DNA of 64,000 nt, from contig NW_006917094.1 in NCBI RefSeq assembly GCF_000516985.1, positions 1,798,001 through 1,862,000 on the forward strand. Reading direction: 5' to 3'. The position numbers were made by a program, and so were the translations under genes. Below the pieces are notes generated by a model. The model had not been told where the DNA came from. It saw only the letters and a program-made list of their open reading frames with translations, and made no database searches. Below, in pieces: positions 10,764 through 22,772 of the stretch. Source of the stretch: Pestalotiopsis fici W106-1 (Eukaryota > Ascomycota > Sordariomycetes > Amphisphaeriales > Sporocadaceae). Position 1 is the first letter of the stretch. Every line of letters starts with the position of its first letter.

Positions 10764-12797
10764 TTAGTAACGCACCTGAGCTGTAGGTATAGGGTTGGCC
10801 ATCAAGTGCCCCGACAGGGACAAGAGTACTCTTTGGAAACTGCGAAACACGGAGAAGCGTTCCGCTATTGCAGTTAGCAGGGTCGAAGATTTATTGATGA
10901 GGTCCATCATTGATGCGAGCTGTTGCTGTGTGTTGCAGGCGGCATCGCGCCGCTTGAGATGTACGACGGTCAGCGATGCTGTAAACATGTCGTAGGCCTC
11001 GATAAAGGACCCAACGAAATTGTTCTCCTGGAGCCGTTCATAGCTGCGGTCTATATATCGAGCGCATGCCTCAATTGTTTCTCTTTCGACCTCACGCACC
11101 ACTGCTGCAGAGTGTCTTCCCGGGCTCTGATGACCTGGTTGCGTCGAAGTTATCTTGGCAAGCATCCGGCATTCCAATTGCAAGAGATGGTCAAGAACGG
11201 TTGGTTTAACATTTGAATCACGATCCTGGTCTCCAGTCCATTGTTTCCAGAAACAAATGTTGCTGTAGTCATGAAGGAGTGTGGTCCGACAGCTGACTTG
11301 AATATCTGTAGCCAGTCGAGCTTGTGTGATTAGGTGACAGTGCAGACTTGTGGCTTCGGTTGGCTTGAGAACCTAGGGAGACTACATCAATGCGCAAACT
11401 CCAAATCTTGATATAATAATTAACCTACGGAGATGCTTATATCTCGGTCCTGTATACTGAAAGGCCGCCCAATGACTAGGCTCAATGATCTGTGTTCATG
11501 ATGATCAATAATCAGCTGGTAATGGTCATCGCTGATGTGTACTTACCTATCAATCATATACGCACTCCAGAACAGACGCTTTCTCGATAACAAATCGCCC
11601 TCTGTTAGCTGCCCAACACATTCTTGGTGCCGGTGCCAACCCTGAGAAATGCATTTTCTGAGAGCCAAACCTACAAGGTGCCAAGAAGAGCCTCCACTAG
11701 GGCTGTATAACGCAAATATTGTCAAGCTCAAAATGCACGATACCAGGTGGGTTTCGTCCTTCATTTTAATCATGGATAGCTGCTTTATAGCTTCTTCATG
11801 CAACCTTATGACCAGTAAAGATTTACCCGGAGATCGTGATGACAACAATGCTCCAGTTGCAACCGCCATGCAAACATTGAAACGGCTTAGCGCACTAGAG
11901 CTTTGATTCTCTATATTGCCCCTTCTGCCGTGTTGCGAGAGCACCTCTTCGTATTGGTCCGTGAGATTGCTCGCAACAAGATACGGCATAATGGGACAGA
12001 TCTCTTCGACAAAACGAGTCATGTGGGGAAGGGTTGAAGCGCGATCCATACGAAGCCTGCTTGGTTCAGATGCCAGCAGTTGGGTGGCCTGGTGATCTGA
12101 CAAGTTTGACTTTGACGGGTCGGAACCATCGAGAGCCAAGCTTGCTAAGAGAACACTCTCTGATGTTAGGTTCGTTGGGAGTCTTTCAAATCGGTCAGAA
12201 CGTGGCTCTGCCATGGCGGACCGGGATAGGAACCCGATCTCGCCCATGGTGGCCTGTACTGACGGGCTCTCGGCCGGGTTACCTGCTTCTGATGCATGGC
12301 TTATCAATGGCGACGCCAGACTGCATGGGGGTAGCCTCGGTGTCGAATGTAGGTCGATCCTGTCTGCTAGAAACTGTACGAGCTCTCTTGCTTCGGCGAC
12401 CCCCTGGCTCTTGCGATCTGCTGTTGGCAGCTTTGCGCTTCAAGAGGGTGTCCACATAGCTGGTCACGGAGGCATGGGTGACTGCCACTTCCTCTGGATT
12501 ATTGTCCCATTTCCATTGACGCGGCCTGCATTCGATATGGAGATCTGTGCAGCTCGAGCATGGAGTCTGCTTGTCACACTACTTGCCGACCATCAGCATT
12601 GCGACAGGCAGGTCTCACAGCCGACCAGATGGGAGACGCAGACAGAAGAATGAAGCAGTGTTAGATCTGCCTACCTTGTTCTTCCGCTTCCAACAGTTCT
12701 CACACGCCTGTTTCCTGGTCTGCGCAGATGCCGGGGCAATCTCTAGCGACACACTTCGGTCCTGTTCCGGCCGGACAGGCGACGTTATGGAGACCAT
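10764..12797 (-). CDS. Zn2Cys6 transcription factor with fungal_trans domain
   Basis: A nuclear regulator on the minus strand, tail-to-tail with the preceding one. Exons 12797-12675, 12578-12315, 12253-11547, 11489-11429 and 11372-10764 give 587 residues. The zinc cluster (ACENCWKRKNK joined to CDKQTPCSSC) is again split by intron 1 and is followed by a basic stretch with KRKAANSR and RRSKRAR. The middle domain is visible in RFVEEICPIMPYL, SWHLVGLALRKC and RKRLFWSAYMIDR. The exon 2/3 junction uses a weak donor (GTCGCC) chosen only because it restores frame through a 61-bp intron, so that boundary is uncertain. Target genes are unknown. Confidence 0.85.
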
Positions 12798-14547
12798 GCG
12801 GTGGGCTTCTCGCCTAGCAATAGACGACTCCAGTCTGTGTCTTGTATCTTCCTCAGGTTGAAAGTTCTGGTGACATCGGCTTTCAGGCGGTGAAAGAGAC
12901 CTTGAGATGAGATGGGAAATTTCCGACGTTGTGGAACAGGGCCGAGCCTTGGGCGCCTTTATGTATCTGCATCTGGGGCATGCTAGGCTGGCAGGTCAAG
13001 GACCAAAAATGCGGAGAAATCAACTGTTCTTGAGGTCTTGGCTCTGGGGGAGCGCCGAGCCCGCAGCTAATAGTTGGGGTAGTTTCCAACAAGCTAGGGG
13101 ACACGCCACTAAATTGGGGCGATTGTCACTGACACATATTATGGAGGGTGGAGCATCTCCAAAAGGGAGTAGTGCCTGCGTATAACACCTAGGCCTACCG
13201 CAGAAATCTTGTGCTCCTTCACGCAGTGGTAAGAAGTCTTAGATTACAAAGAAGTATCATAATGGATTGCAAATGAACGTACAGGTTGTCGATTCCCTAT
13301 CGAGGATGTCAACCCATAATGGCCAAGTCAATCTACAGCGAATCTATGGCCATGAACACCCACCAACCTGCATCCATATACACATACTAGATAACTGGTA
13401 ACCACCCGTTACCACATGATGCGCGTCAGCTGCTGGCGTCTCTACTGCCCTGCAGCCCCGTCAAACCTTCCCCAGATGATCAATGCTGCACTCAAGTCCA
13501 TCTGGGGATATGCAACGCGACCCTTCATGCATCAAAAGCAACAAACCAGAGCACAAGAAAACATGTATATGACATATTCTGGAGTGCGTTTGCACAGGGT
13601 TAAGCTGTTCAAGACGGAAGCAGAGCGGCCGCCGAGTGTCCGTCTGCTGTCTATCTGGCAGCTGGGCTACATGATTTTCTAAGACTCCTCCATGTTGACT
13701 TCGAACGGCAGATCCATTTGGTTGGTATCATTTCCTCGACTTGTAGAGGGACAATTTCCGCTGATCATCACGACATGTTCCAGTTTGGAGTATCATTTCG
13801 TTTTCATCTCCCCACGCTGCTTGGCCGGTTGTGGGGGGTTTTTAGCGTTTCGACATGCCTACTACAGCATTAAAATCCACTAAAAACTCAACACCTCGAT
13901 TGCAGCGCACAGCGGTGTCTCTAAGTGCCCCCCAACTGCACATGTGTATAACAAAGATTTAGCATTGGTTGATAGGTACCAAGTTTTTGGCACGATAAAG
14001 TACATAGATACGAACGGATCCACGTTTTGAAACTTCAATAACCGGAAAGAAGGTGAGATTTCGTGCTGCTACACAGGACTGCCTTAGTATGGCCCATCAT
14101 GGTAGCCATGCTCCATATATGACCGACTGCATGTAAACACTGTGTAACCACGGACCGGATCCGCCCCGGTGGCAATATACACTTGAGCAGAACCACAGCA
14201 ACGACTGAAGAAGAGCCATTGGCTTGTCCAACCCTTCCGTAAGGCTCAGCCCAACTGGTCGCTATCGGATATTGTCCGAGGCGTCTCTGGTTTGCGTGAT
14301 TGCGGCATCAATGCTGCGAATGGGACCCAAAGATTTGCATGCGGCATGACTGTCATACTCTATAAGGCGCTTGGAGATAGTTTCATCTCATAGATATACC
14401 AACCTGTTCCTCTGCTGCAGTCTCCTGAAATCTTTTGCTCCTTGAAAGTCTGCCGATTATTCAAAGCGTGCGAATAGCAGCACAACAAAAAAGGCCGTTT
14501 AAATCCAAAACTGCATTCAAGTGCACTTGAATCAAGTATCTTTCGTC
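12798..14547. other. intergenic, gene-poor 1.7 kb
   Basis: No frame here is convincing on either strand. It holds the promoter of the minus-strand regulator and that of the dehydrogenase. A few GTGGGG/CCCCAC hexamers, which match the core of the fungal carbon-repressor (CreA) site, occur around 13820-13850; this is suggestive only. Confidence 0.5.
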
Positions 14548-15516
14548 ATGGCTCCAGGATTATTGTCTGATGCCTCGGGCACTGTGGCCGCCTCGAAGCC
14601 CACGGTCTACGTAATGGACAAATTCCACCCAGATGTTATGCAGTTCGCCAAGGAGAACTTTCACGCCATTTTTACAGACATGCCGGAACATGCTCAGTGG
14701 AGACAAAAGGCACAATATCTCCTAATGCGATCTTCCAAGCTGACGGCCGAAGATGTTGCAAACAGTCCATGTCTAAAGGCCATTGGAAAGCAGGGTGTCG
14801 GTATTGACAAGATTGACGCTGAAGCTTGCCGAGCCAAGGGCATCAAGATCTTCAACACCCCCGGTGTCAATGCGCGGGCAGTGGCCGAGGTCGTGCTGAC
14901 GCTGGCGACATCGGTCGCGAGGGACCTTGGCCGCATCAGCCGGCTTCAGAACCAGGGTACGCCCGTTCCCAAGGAGACCTGCAACGGTATAATACTGCAC
15001 AAGAAGAGCATTGGAATTCTCGGAATGGGCAACATTGGCAAAAGCGTGGCCCAGATGTTTAGGGGTGCCTTTGATGCCCCGATCATCGCCTATGACCCTT
15101 TCCTATCGGCAGATGCATGGTCCGACATCCCACACACCCGGGCAGAGACCGTTGAGCAGGTGCTACGGGACTCTGACGTTATAACCATACACATCCCACT
15201 CACCAAGGATACCCGACATCTCATTTCATATCCCCAGTTTCAGATAATGAAGAGAAATGCCATCCTCATCAATGCCGCGCGTGGCGGTATCGTCAATGAG
15301 GAGGACCTGGAAAAAGCTTTGGAGGAGAAGTTGATCTGGGGAGCCGGCCTTGACTGCCATGAGCAAGAACCCCCATCTCCGGAGAGATATGGCAGGTTGT
15401 GGGATTTGGGCGTTGTGAGCACTCCTCACATTGGTGCTGCGACAGATCAAACGCAAATGGAGACCGGAATGGCTGCGGCAAAGTATTTGCTAGAATTTGC
15501 AAAGAGCCAACAATAG
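14548..15516 (+). CDS. D-isomer-specific 2-hydroxyacid dehydrogenase
   Basis: A cytosolic NAD(P)-dependent oxidoreductase that interconverts 2-keto acids and D-2-hydroxy acids. Intronless, 322 residues. The nucleotide-binding GILGMGNIGKSVAQ lies at about residues 156-169, the catalytic Arg in NAARGGIVNEEDL, the Glu in LDCHEQEP and the catalytic His in STPHIGAAT. The form is phosphoglycerate-dehydrogenase-like. I placed the start at the ATG at 14548 (context GTCATGG) rather than the non-ATG codons upstream. With the adjacent lactonase and sugar transporter it forms a compact sugar-acid utilisation module; the exact substrate is inference. Confidence 0.93.
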   Translation: MAPGLLSDASGTVAASKPTVYVMDKFHPDVMQFAKENFHAIFTDMPEHAQWRQKAQYLLMRSSKLTAEDVANSPCLKAIGKQGVGIDKIDAEACRAKGIKIFNTPGVNARAVAEVVLTLATSVARDLGRISRLQNQGTPVPKETCNGIILHKKSIGILGMGNIGKSVAQMFRGAFDAPIIAYDPFLSADAWSDIPHTRAETVEQVLRDSDVITIHIPLTKDTRHLISYPQFQIMKRNAILINAARGGIVNEEDLEKALEEKLIWGAGLDCHEQEPPSPERYGRLWDLGVVSTPHIGAATDQTQMETGMAAAKYLLEFAKSQQ

Positions 15517-15792
15517 TTGCTGAGATACACAAGAAAATCTAGAGACTTGCCATCATGATTTCATCGCGCATAGATACGAATAAATGTAGAATGATACATG
15601 AGTCAAGGAGACGTTATCATATGAATTGCAGCGCCAAACCCGGATTATGGATCCTGCAAGTCCTGTGCCAAGACTACAACGAGTAACAGACGAAATTTCT
15701 CTATATAACACGCATTATACCGATCACATTACATTCCTTAATTTATTCATGTCCGCTGTCGAGATTATACAGGGAATTGGTGTATTTTGTAT

Positions 15793-16772
15793 CTATGCAC
15801 CGAGCTTTGGAGCAGGCTGGGCACCGCGACAATGCCACTGGACAGTCTGAATGTTCCCCTCCAAGCTATCAGTGATGAACAAGGTCTTGTTCTCTGGGCC
15901 CCCAAAACAACAATTGGTAAAATTGATGCCGTCACTCCCCGAGATGATTCGTGCCTTTGGCACTCCATCAGAATCAACAACAAAGACGGAGCCAAGACTA
16001 GGATGGCAAATGAACAGGCTACCCTCCTCATCCATGGCAAGGCCGTCTGGTCCAGCATTTCCAAACGACTGAAAGAACAGGCCGGCTTTGGTCGTTGTGC
16101 CGTCTTCATGCAGCGGCAGTCTCCACACCGAGTTCTGTCGGGTCATGGCGACAAAGAGAAACCTTTCGTCTCTAGATAGTACCAGGCCGTTTGGTGAAAT
16201 ACCATTCTCGATCAATGTATCGAGTTTGCCGTCTGGGCTTAATCTGTAAACCTTGCCCGTCTGATCCGTCATGCCAGTCTGACCTTGATCAGTAAAGTAA
16301 ATATTGTTTTTGGAGTCGACTATCAAATCATTTGGTCCCTTGAATCGTTCCAAATGTCGTCGGGTTATCTTTGGCTTGATAGATCTGGTGGAAGGATCAA
16401 GCTCCAAGATTCCCTGCCGATTGTCAGCGATCCAATTAGTTCATAGTTGTATCTATTGAGCCATACTTGTTTATAATCTGCAATGATTATCGTACCCTGT
16501 CGGGTGACGGCCAAGCCATTTGGCTCTCCATCCCACTCAACATAGACGCTGGCCTCCTTCTTGGGAGTAATCTTCAATATTCTACCATAGGGCACATCTA
16601 CAACATAGAGGTTGCCTTCAGTGTCCACGACTGGCCCCTCGAGGAAAATCCACTGGAACTGGCGAGCGAAGCCACCGCGCCACTCCGAATCCTTGTTCAA
16701 GCACCGAATTGCATCTGGGATTCTGAAGTAAACTTCGGCCTTGATCGTAGGGGGTACCGGATAGAAATTCAT
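15793..16772 (-). CDS. SMP-30/gluconolactonase-like hydrolase
   Basis: A six-bladed beta-propeller lactonase expected to open sugar lactones to aldonic acids. Two exons, 16772-16467 and 16413-15793, join in phase across a 53-bp intron and give 308 residues. The metal-ligand Glu is in FLEGPVVDTEGNLYVVD, the Asn in GPNDLIVDSKNNIYFTD, and another blade motif is NGISPNGLVLSRDERFLFVA. It is convergent with the dehydrogenase and divergent from the sugar transporter, so lactone opening, oxidation and uptake are encoded side by side. No signal peptide is seen, so it should act in the cytosol. Confidence 0.92.
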
Positions 16773-17445
16773 GGTCGTGTGGAAATAAAAGTGGCAATTA
16801 GGTAGTAAGTACCCGCAGGCCTGTCGTCAATGACTTTGCTCAGTAAGAGTCCGAATACCTTCCATATAGCTTAGCTATCGAGCAACTAGTAATTAATCAG
16901 ACTAAGCTACAAAGTGCTCGACCTCGCGATTCGAAGCGCTTACAGCATCCATTAGTCGTGTCTCCAATTTTGTCACACGCTTCACCTAGACCCAGTATGA
17001 CTCGTGCCGCGGGCTTCGGTGATTGTCCGCAACGCAACGGCTTTCGTCCGGGCAACATTTGGCCAGGTTGGAGACCCAAATCCTTACCTAGACCATCTCT
17101 CTAGGTACGTACCGGTCGTCTATTGACAGATACGATTAGGGAAGAGCCCGCCAATTATTGTGTAACGCACACGCTGGTATCAATTGGAAGGACCATACTC
17201 ACCCGTTCCCCGCGCAATGTCTTCGCTGCGGGGCCCCGGATGTACAACCAGAAATCGCCCCTTGTTGACCGCCAAGCCCGCCCGGGAAATGGTGGCCAGC
17301 CCGTTGGGACGAGAACTCCTTGTAGAGATTTGGCAATATATATGTTTCTGATAATACTTTTCATCTGTCCAGGGTCGGAGGGAAAAGAGTGAAACGAAAC
17401 CTTACCATCCTCCTTTCATCTTCCATCTTCTTGTTTTGATCAATC
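16773..17445. other. divergent promoter, lactonase and transporter
   Basis: Bidirectional upstream region shared by the SMP-30 gene and the MFS transporter, so the two could be co-regulated. No convincing frame inside. Confidence 0.5.
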
Positions 17446-19197
17446 ATGGCCAAATCATCTCTTGTAGCAACCACTATCGCCGCTGTGAAGAATTCGCCTC
17501 GCGAAATTTTCAACTTACATCTTTTGTACTGTGTCTTGATCTGGAGTCTGTCAGGAATACCCAAGGGCTTTGATGAGGGTATGCTACTTCTCATGTCTTC
17601 ATTTCTCATTATCATTAATCAATATGCTGACTGTTCCTTTTCAGGTAATATTGCTTCCCTTGTGGTAGAGACCGTGTTCAAAGACCGATTCGGGCTATCA
17701 AAAGAAACCGACGATCAGTACGCAAACACAAAGGGGTGGATTGTTGCTATTGCGACTGCTGGTGCCTTCTTTGGATGTCTCGCATGTATTTCCCTCGCCG
17801 ATAAGATTGGCCGGCGACTGGCTCTACAGCTTTTCACCCTCGTCTATATCGTCGGAGTCTTGGGTCAAACCTTCAGCAATGGCAATCTCTCGGGTCTTTA
17901 CGCAAGTCGATTCATCGCCGGTGTGGGCATCGGAGTGACCACTGTGCTGCCGCCAATCTATCTATCCGAGGTAAGCTCAAATAAGCATTGTTCGTGTTCG
18001 TACAAGCCGCTCTCTAACCTCTGACCAAAACAGATTGCACCCCGTTCTATACGTGGCCTCATCACTCTTCAATACACGGCATGCCAGCAGCTCGGCGTCG
18101 TCCTCGGGTTCTTCATCAACTACGGAATCACCAAGCACTTTGCAGGATCCGACATCCAGTGGCAACTCCCGACAGCCCTCCAATGTATCCCAGCATTAGT
18201 CTGGGGCATCGGAACCTTTTTTGCACCCGAGTCTCCCCGATACCTTATCTCGAGGCAGAAGAAAGAAGAGGCGTTGCAAGTTCTTGCCAAACTCCGAGGT
18301 CTGCCAGAAGAGCATTCGTACGTTCAAGATGAAATGCGAGGCATACATGTCCAATTTGAGCACGAAATGGAAGCCGTCTCTGGTGCATCAGTTCTCGACC
18401 TCGTGAAAGAAACGCTCATGGACATGCCCAACAGACGTCGCTTCGTCCTGGTGTTCCTGACCCACCTATTCTCACAGTGGTCTGGTGCCAATGCCATCAC
18501 CCAATACAGTCCGACTATCTTTGGATATCTTGGTATTCAAGGCGAAGAGTCACGATTTCTAGCCACTGGTCTCTACGCCGTTGTGAAATTCACATCGACT
18601 CTGCTATGCGCCATCTTCATCATTGATTTTGTCGGCCGACGCCGGGCGCTGATGTCTGGAATATTCCTTCAGATTATCACACTGGTATATGTTGGAGGCT
18701 ATCTCGGCGCGACCAATGGCCAGACAGCAGATGCCATCGCAGCAAACGACGACTCTCGCCGGGCTGGTGTCGGCGCCATCGTGGCAATATACCTGCACGC
18801 GGTGGCTTGGTCACTAGGCTGGTTCTCGATGCCATATCTCATCTCTGCTGAAGTCTTTCCCGTGCGAATCAGGTCTCTAAATGTGTCGGTACTCATGGCA
18901 TCTCACTGGGCCTTTTATTTCGGTTGCTCACTAGCCATGCCCTCTCTCCTTGCTGCAACGGATAGGTATGGTGCATTTGCCTTTTTTGCCAGCATCTGCA
19001 CCATCTCTATTATTTATGTCTTCTTTGCCATGCCTGAGACGTCTGGTCGCTCGCTTGAGTCGCTCGACAGCCTCTTTGAAAGATCGTGGTACACTGTGTG
19101 GCGAGTAGCCTACCCCAAGCCCGAAGACTTGACTGTGCGTCCCGTCGAAGACGATGAGCTAGGAAAGGCACAACACGTTCACGCCGAGAAGGTTTGA
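17446..19197 (+). CDS. MFS sugar/quinate transporter
   Basis: A 12-segment plasma-membrane sugar porter. Exons 17446-17578, 17645-17970 and 18034-19197 join in phase (66- and 63-bp introns) and give 540 residues. Diagnostic motifs are DKIGRRLALQ after segment 2, the loop motif PESPRYLISRQKKEEAL in the middle, DFVGRRRALM in the second half, and PETSGRSLESLDSLFE at the C-terminus. The overall form, including SGANAITQYSPTIFGYLG, resembles fungal quinate-permease-type porters. Its divergent neighbour is a sugar lactonase, which favours a sugar acid, lactone or quinate-like substrate; this is inference from context. Confidence 0.94.
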
Positions 19198-19315
19198 GGT
19201 TTACGCATGAGTGTATCATCATCTCCTCATTTCACAGATACTTATTGAATTTCTATATTGCAGGCCAGTCGCATTGCCAAAAGCTTCGGTAGAATTGATT
19301 TGTATTTATGAGATG

Positions 19316-20116
19316 TTAAGACAGGAACGCATTCAAATGAGACTCCGAAAAGCGCAAAATAGTGATTTGCCCAGAGACACCGCCGAGGGCTATGGTAGAC
19401 TCAAACACGTCGTGGGATTCCGGGCGATGGATTGGGGGAATCCACATAACACGTTCAGAGTTGTGAGTGATCCATGTGCGATCATTCGAAATGCCAAGCG
19501 CTACGGAACTCGCGACAAGAGAAGAAGTCTCTTGAATATACTCTGGACCAAAAGGGACATCCTGTGGATCTTGAGACGCCCGAGACTGGCTTTGAAGATC
19601 GAATATCCTCGAGTCTGTCCTAATCTTGTCGCCCAATGGATCAAAACTCAATGTCCGCGTTTCGGCTTCGATTGTGCGCTGCAGAGTACCCGTATCGACG
19701 GCCCAGATCCGTACCATCCCGTCGCCTGATGCCGATGCCACCCGCCGGCCGTCCGGTGAAAACNNNNNNNNNNNNNNNNNNNNNNNNNNNNNNNNNNNNN
19801 NNNNNNNNNNNNNNNNNNNNNNNNNNNNNNNNNNNNNNNNNNNNNNNNNNNNNNNNNNNNNNNCGTCTGACGCCGATGCTAACTGCCGGCCATCCGGCGA
19901 AAATGCGACCGACTGGACATAATCCGTATGGCCATCTAGCGTTTGCTGTAATATGCCTGTATCGGCAGCCCAGATCCGTACTATAGTGTCGTTTGACGCT
20001 GATGCCACCTGCCGGCCGTCGGGGGAGAATACCACCGAATTGACGGAATCTTTATGGCCCTCTAGCGTTTGCTGTAATATGCCTGTATCGGCAGCCCATA
20101 TTCTGATTGTGCTATC
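19316..20116 (-). pseudogene. WD40 tail of the NLR gene, beyond an in-frame stop
   Basis: The reading frame of the HET-NACHT gene stays open for the rest of this stretch after the TAG at 20117-20119. It encodes at least two more WD40 units with FSPDGRQ and ASAS(N/G)D..VRIWA, and then a unique C-terminal tail of about 110 residues ending at 19316. The open frame, and the clean alignment of the units with the one carrying the stop, indicate that the tail was recently part of the protein. An assembly gap (19764-19863) lies inside, so the number of WD40 units is unknown. The stop may be a real mutation or a collapse artefact of repeat assembly. Confidence 0.7.
19764..19863. other. assembly gap (100 N)
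   Basis: Exactly 100 unknown bases inside the WD40-coding repeats, the convention for a gap of unknown length. Near-identical repeats probably broke the assembly here. Confidence 0.99.
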
Positions 20117-20186
20117 CTATGAGGCCGATGCCACCTGCCGGCCGTCCGGTGAAAATGCGACCGACAGGACATAATCCGTATGACCC
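19935..20186. repeat. 126-bp tandem WD40-coding repeat
   Basis: Two consecutive 126-bp units (42 codons each) start at 19935 and 20061, and the beginning of a third is at 20187. Units share a run of more than 30 identical bases covering the WD dipeptide region and differ mostly at a few positions. A period of 42 codons matches one WD40 blade. Such high identity is typical of fungal NLR genes whose repeats undergo concerted evolution. Confidence 0.9.
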
Positions 20187-22772
20187 TCTAATGTTTGTTG
20201 CAATGCGCTCCAATGTTCTTGGGTTCGCGGCTTGAAAGAAACCCAATCCGGCATTTGTTTTTGGAATAATTTCCAAATTACACTCTTTGAAGGGCTGAAA
20301 ACAAGCGCTGCAGCATATGTTTGAAGCGGGTATTGGCTAATTATAGTTCCGTAATACTGGGAAAACCGCAATGCATCGTTTACAAGCAATGAGAAACATT
20401 CGTTTGGTGGAAACTCCTGGCAATGTTAAATTAGTCTTTTGCCACACCTAATAAAAAGATATTACCTTTATAAACCGCGAAAGCTTTGATAGTGCGGGAA
20501 TGCTGATCGGAGCACGAATTAAGCTCAAAGCTTCTAACCAATAGAGGTACTTTTGCTCCAGAAAGTTGCGGATGGAGTCCATATAACCATTGTGCAACTC
20601 TCCGTCGGTGAGATGGTCTACCCAGTAGACGCAAGAATATTGTATTGGTACTAATGAACTCAGCGATTTAGATGAAATCTCCTCGACAGATGTGCCCGGC
20701 TTCCGAAGAGCGCAGATGTCTTGATGGAGACCTTGCAAGAGTGCCGTAATTGATGCCTTGGAAACGGAGAAGTGCATATGCTTGATTCCACGAGGAAAAA
20801 CAAGCTGGATTGCCTCGGTCACCAAGAAGTCTTTGGCAGACTGGTGTACAAAGTAAACAGTATTATCTCTGATAGTCAAGAAAGAGCCGCATGAATCAAC
20901 GACCTCCCTCAGATCATCGAGATCGTCAAGGGAATTTGACTCCAAGAGAACGTTGAGCTCGCGAAGGTCGATGGGCCGGTAAACTACCGAGACAACCCCA
21001 AGAATCTCGTGACAGAGTTCGGCATCGGGCAGCGTGTCAATCGTCTCCATCATTCTTTGATACAGAGGATACAGATCTGCAGGATACTGCTGCAGTTCTT
21101 TCATGATAGATCCGCGCCGGACTTTTGGATCCTTGAGTCGTTGGCATACCAAGGCTACCCAAAGAAACGTGTAGTTCGCGTTCAAGGTCAAGTACTCTCG
21201 AATCTTCATTTTCCTGGGCTCATCAAGATTCTTGGATTTTGCAAGGAGCTCTGTCTCGTAGCGAATGTACGTCTCGATGGCAGCAGTTACGGACGCCTCG
21301 TTGAGCTCTAGACTGAGTCGTACTCGTTGATGGGTGGCATTGAGTTTCTCCTCAATCGAGGGCCAATTGCGACTAGATACCAGCCATTTCGCGTGACCAT
21401 GGCGGGATTGCTGAGCGATGAAGTCGAGCAACTTGGGCAGGTCTTTTAGGCATTCATCGAGCGCATCAATGACAAAGACGAGCTTCGCAGTCTGTTGCTC
21501 TTGCGTCATGGCTGTGAATATCCTGGTGATGGCTTGCCAAGCATTGCCGTCTTCGAACAGTGCTTTCCCCGCAACCCTCCACTCCTCGTGCACGTGCTTG
21601 AGCAACGAGCGATCGTTTTTGGCAAGCATATACATCAAGCCACGAATGACTGCTGCGGCATTGTCCAGTCTTGAGTCGGTAGCTTGGCAGAAGAAGTAGT
21701 GAACCAGATTTGAAGTCGGAGAAAGGCTCATCTCGTCGACAAGTCCACAGAGAAGCATAGTCTTGCCTTTTCCGGGGTCGCCCTTGATCCAGAGCAGGCG
21801 ACTTTCCTGATCAAAACGCCATTTCTTGTAGTCTGGATTCTCCAAGACCCAGCGGTAGGCGTCTTTGAACAGACCACCCTTTGTCGCCTCAATGCGCGAT
21901 TTGTCGTCTTGCGGATCAGAAAGCCGCAGGTTTGCAAGGCATTCATCAAGACTCTTCTTAAGTTCGGGGTCGCGGACCGGAATGTCTTGATCATCTTGGA
22001 TTGCGCGATGGAGTCTCTTGAACGCGCCCTCTTCCCCTTCTCCATAATTTGCGCCTATGGTGACATTCATTATGCCCAACAACGAGTAGGCCTTGTCTTC
22101 TCCTCTCGTTGTCTGGCGGTTGCGACCCCACGATATGCGTTCGGCTATGGTGTACTTGGAAAGTGGGCGACCATGGAGGGCCTCGATCGGAATGTGCGTA
22201 ATGTCGTGGATCATTTGTCCGAGAGATTGCTTGTCCCCGAGTCGATGGCCATCGGAAGAGAAGAAATCGACAACAGTCGATGCAAGAAGTTCCTGCAGCG
22301 TCCAACCCCGAGTGTGCCATCTGCTCCCTTGAAATTCGTCCTCCCAAGTTGTTCCCATCAAGCCATCATCGTTACTGGATTTGGAGACATCGGATAAGTA
22401 CACGTAGCATCTTATGGCTTCCTGATACCAACGGAACATGGAATTAATCGATTCGGAAAGCTCGGCAGCGTTGGCCTTGTCGATGCAACAGCTATCGATC
22501 CAGAAGTATTGGAAGCCATCGCGCTCGGCCTGCTCGGCACAGAATCTAATCTTTCGGTATCCCGTCTTCTCTTTCCCCCGCTGTGTGCAGAATCTGACGT
22601 CTTGTCCGGTGTCTAGGTCCTCCTCCAGGATTGCAAAGTCGCGAAAGATCACCTCATCCTTGTGGTTGGGTTCCCAAGTGTGCGACAGTATGGCATACTC
22701 GGGCACTTGTAAGCCGGATATGAATTCGACAATAGCCACTTCGCGGTTGGGTTCGATTCGAAGGAGATACAT
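20117..22772 (-). CDS. HET-NACHT-WD40 NLR-like protein, truncated in WD40
   Basis: A cytosolic signal-transducing NTPase of the STAND class, related to the HET-D/HET-E/HET-R incompatibility proteins. Exon 1 is 22772-20466 and exon 2 begins at 20416 after a 49-bp intron. The N-terminal HET domain shows YAILSHTWEP, FWIDSCCIDK, YVYLSDV and RGWTLQELLA (about residues 27-165). The NACHT domain has a P-loop LLWIKGDPGKGKTMLL near residue 331 and the Walker-B-like KLVFVIDALDEC. WD40 repeats follow the linker, but an in-frame TAG at 20117-20119 ends the frame after the first blade, for a predicted 868 residues. In this family HET triggers cell death and WD40 repeats sense ligand, so a truncated version may be inactive or altered. 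Confidence 0.9.

Noticed and set aside
12798..14547. Several 60-90 codon frames
   Set aside because: Short, overlapping on both strands, without motifs or splice partners.
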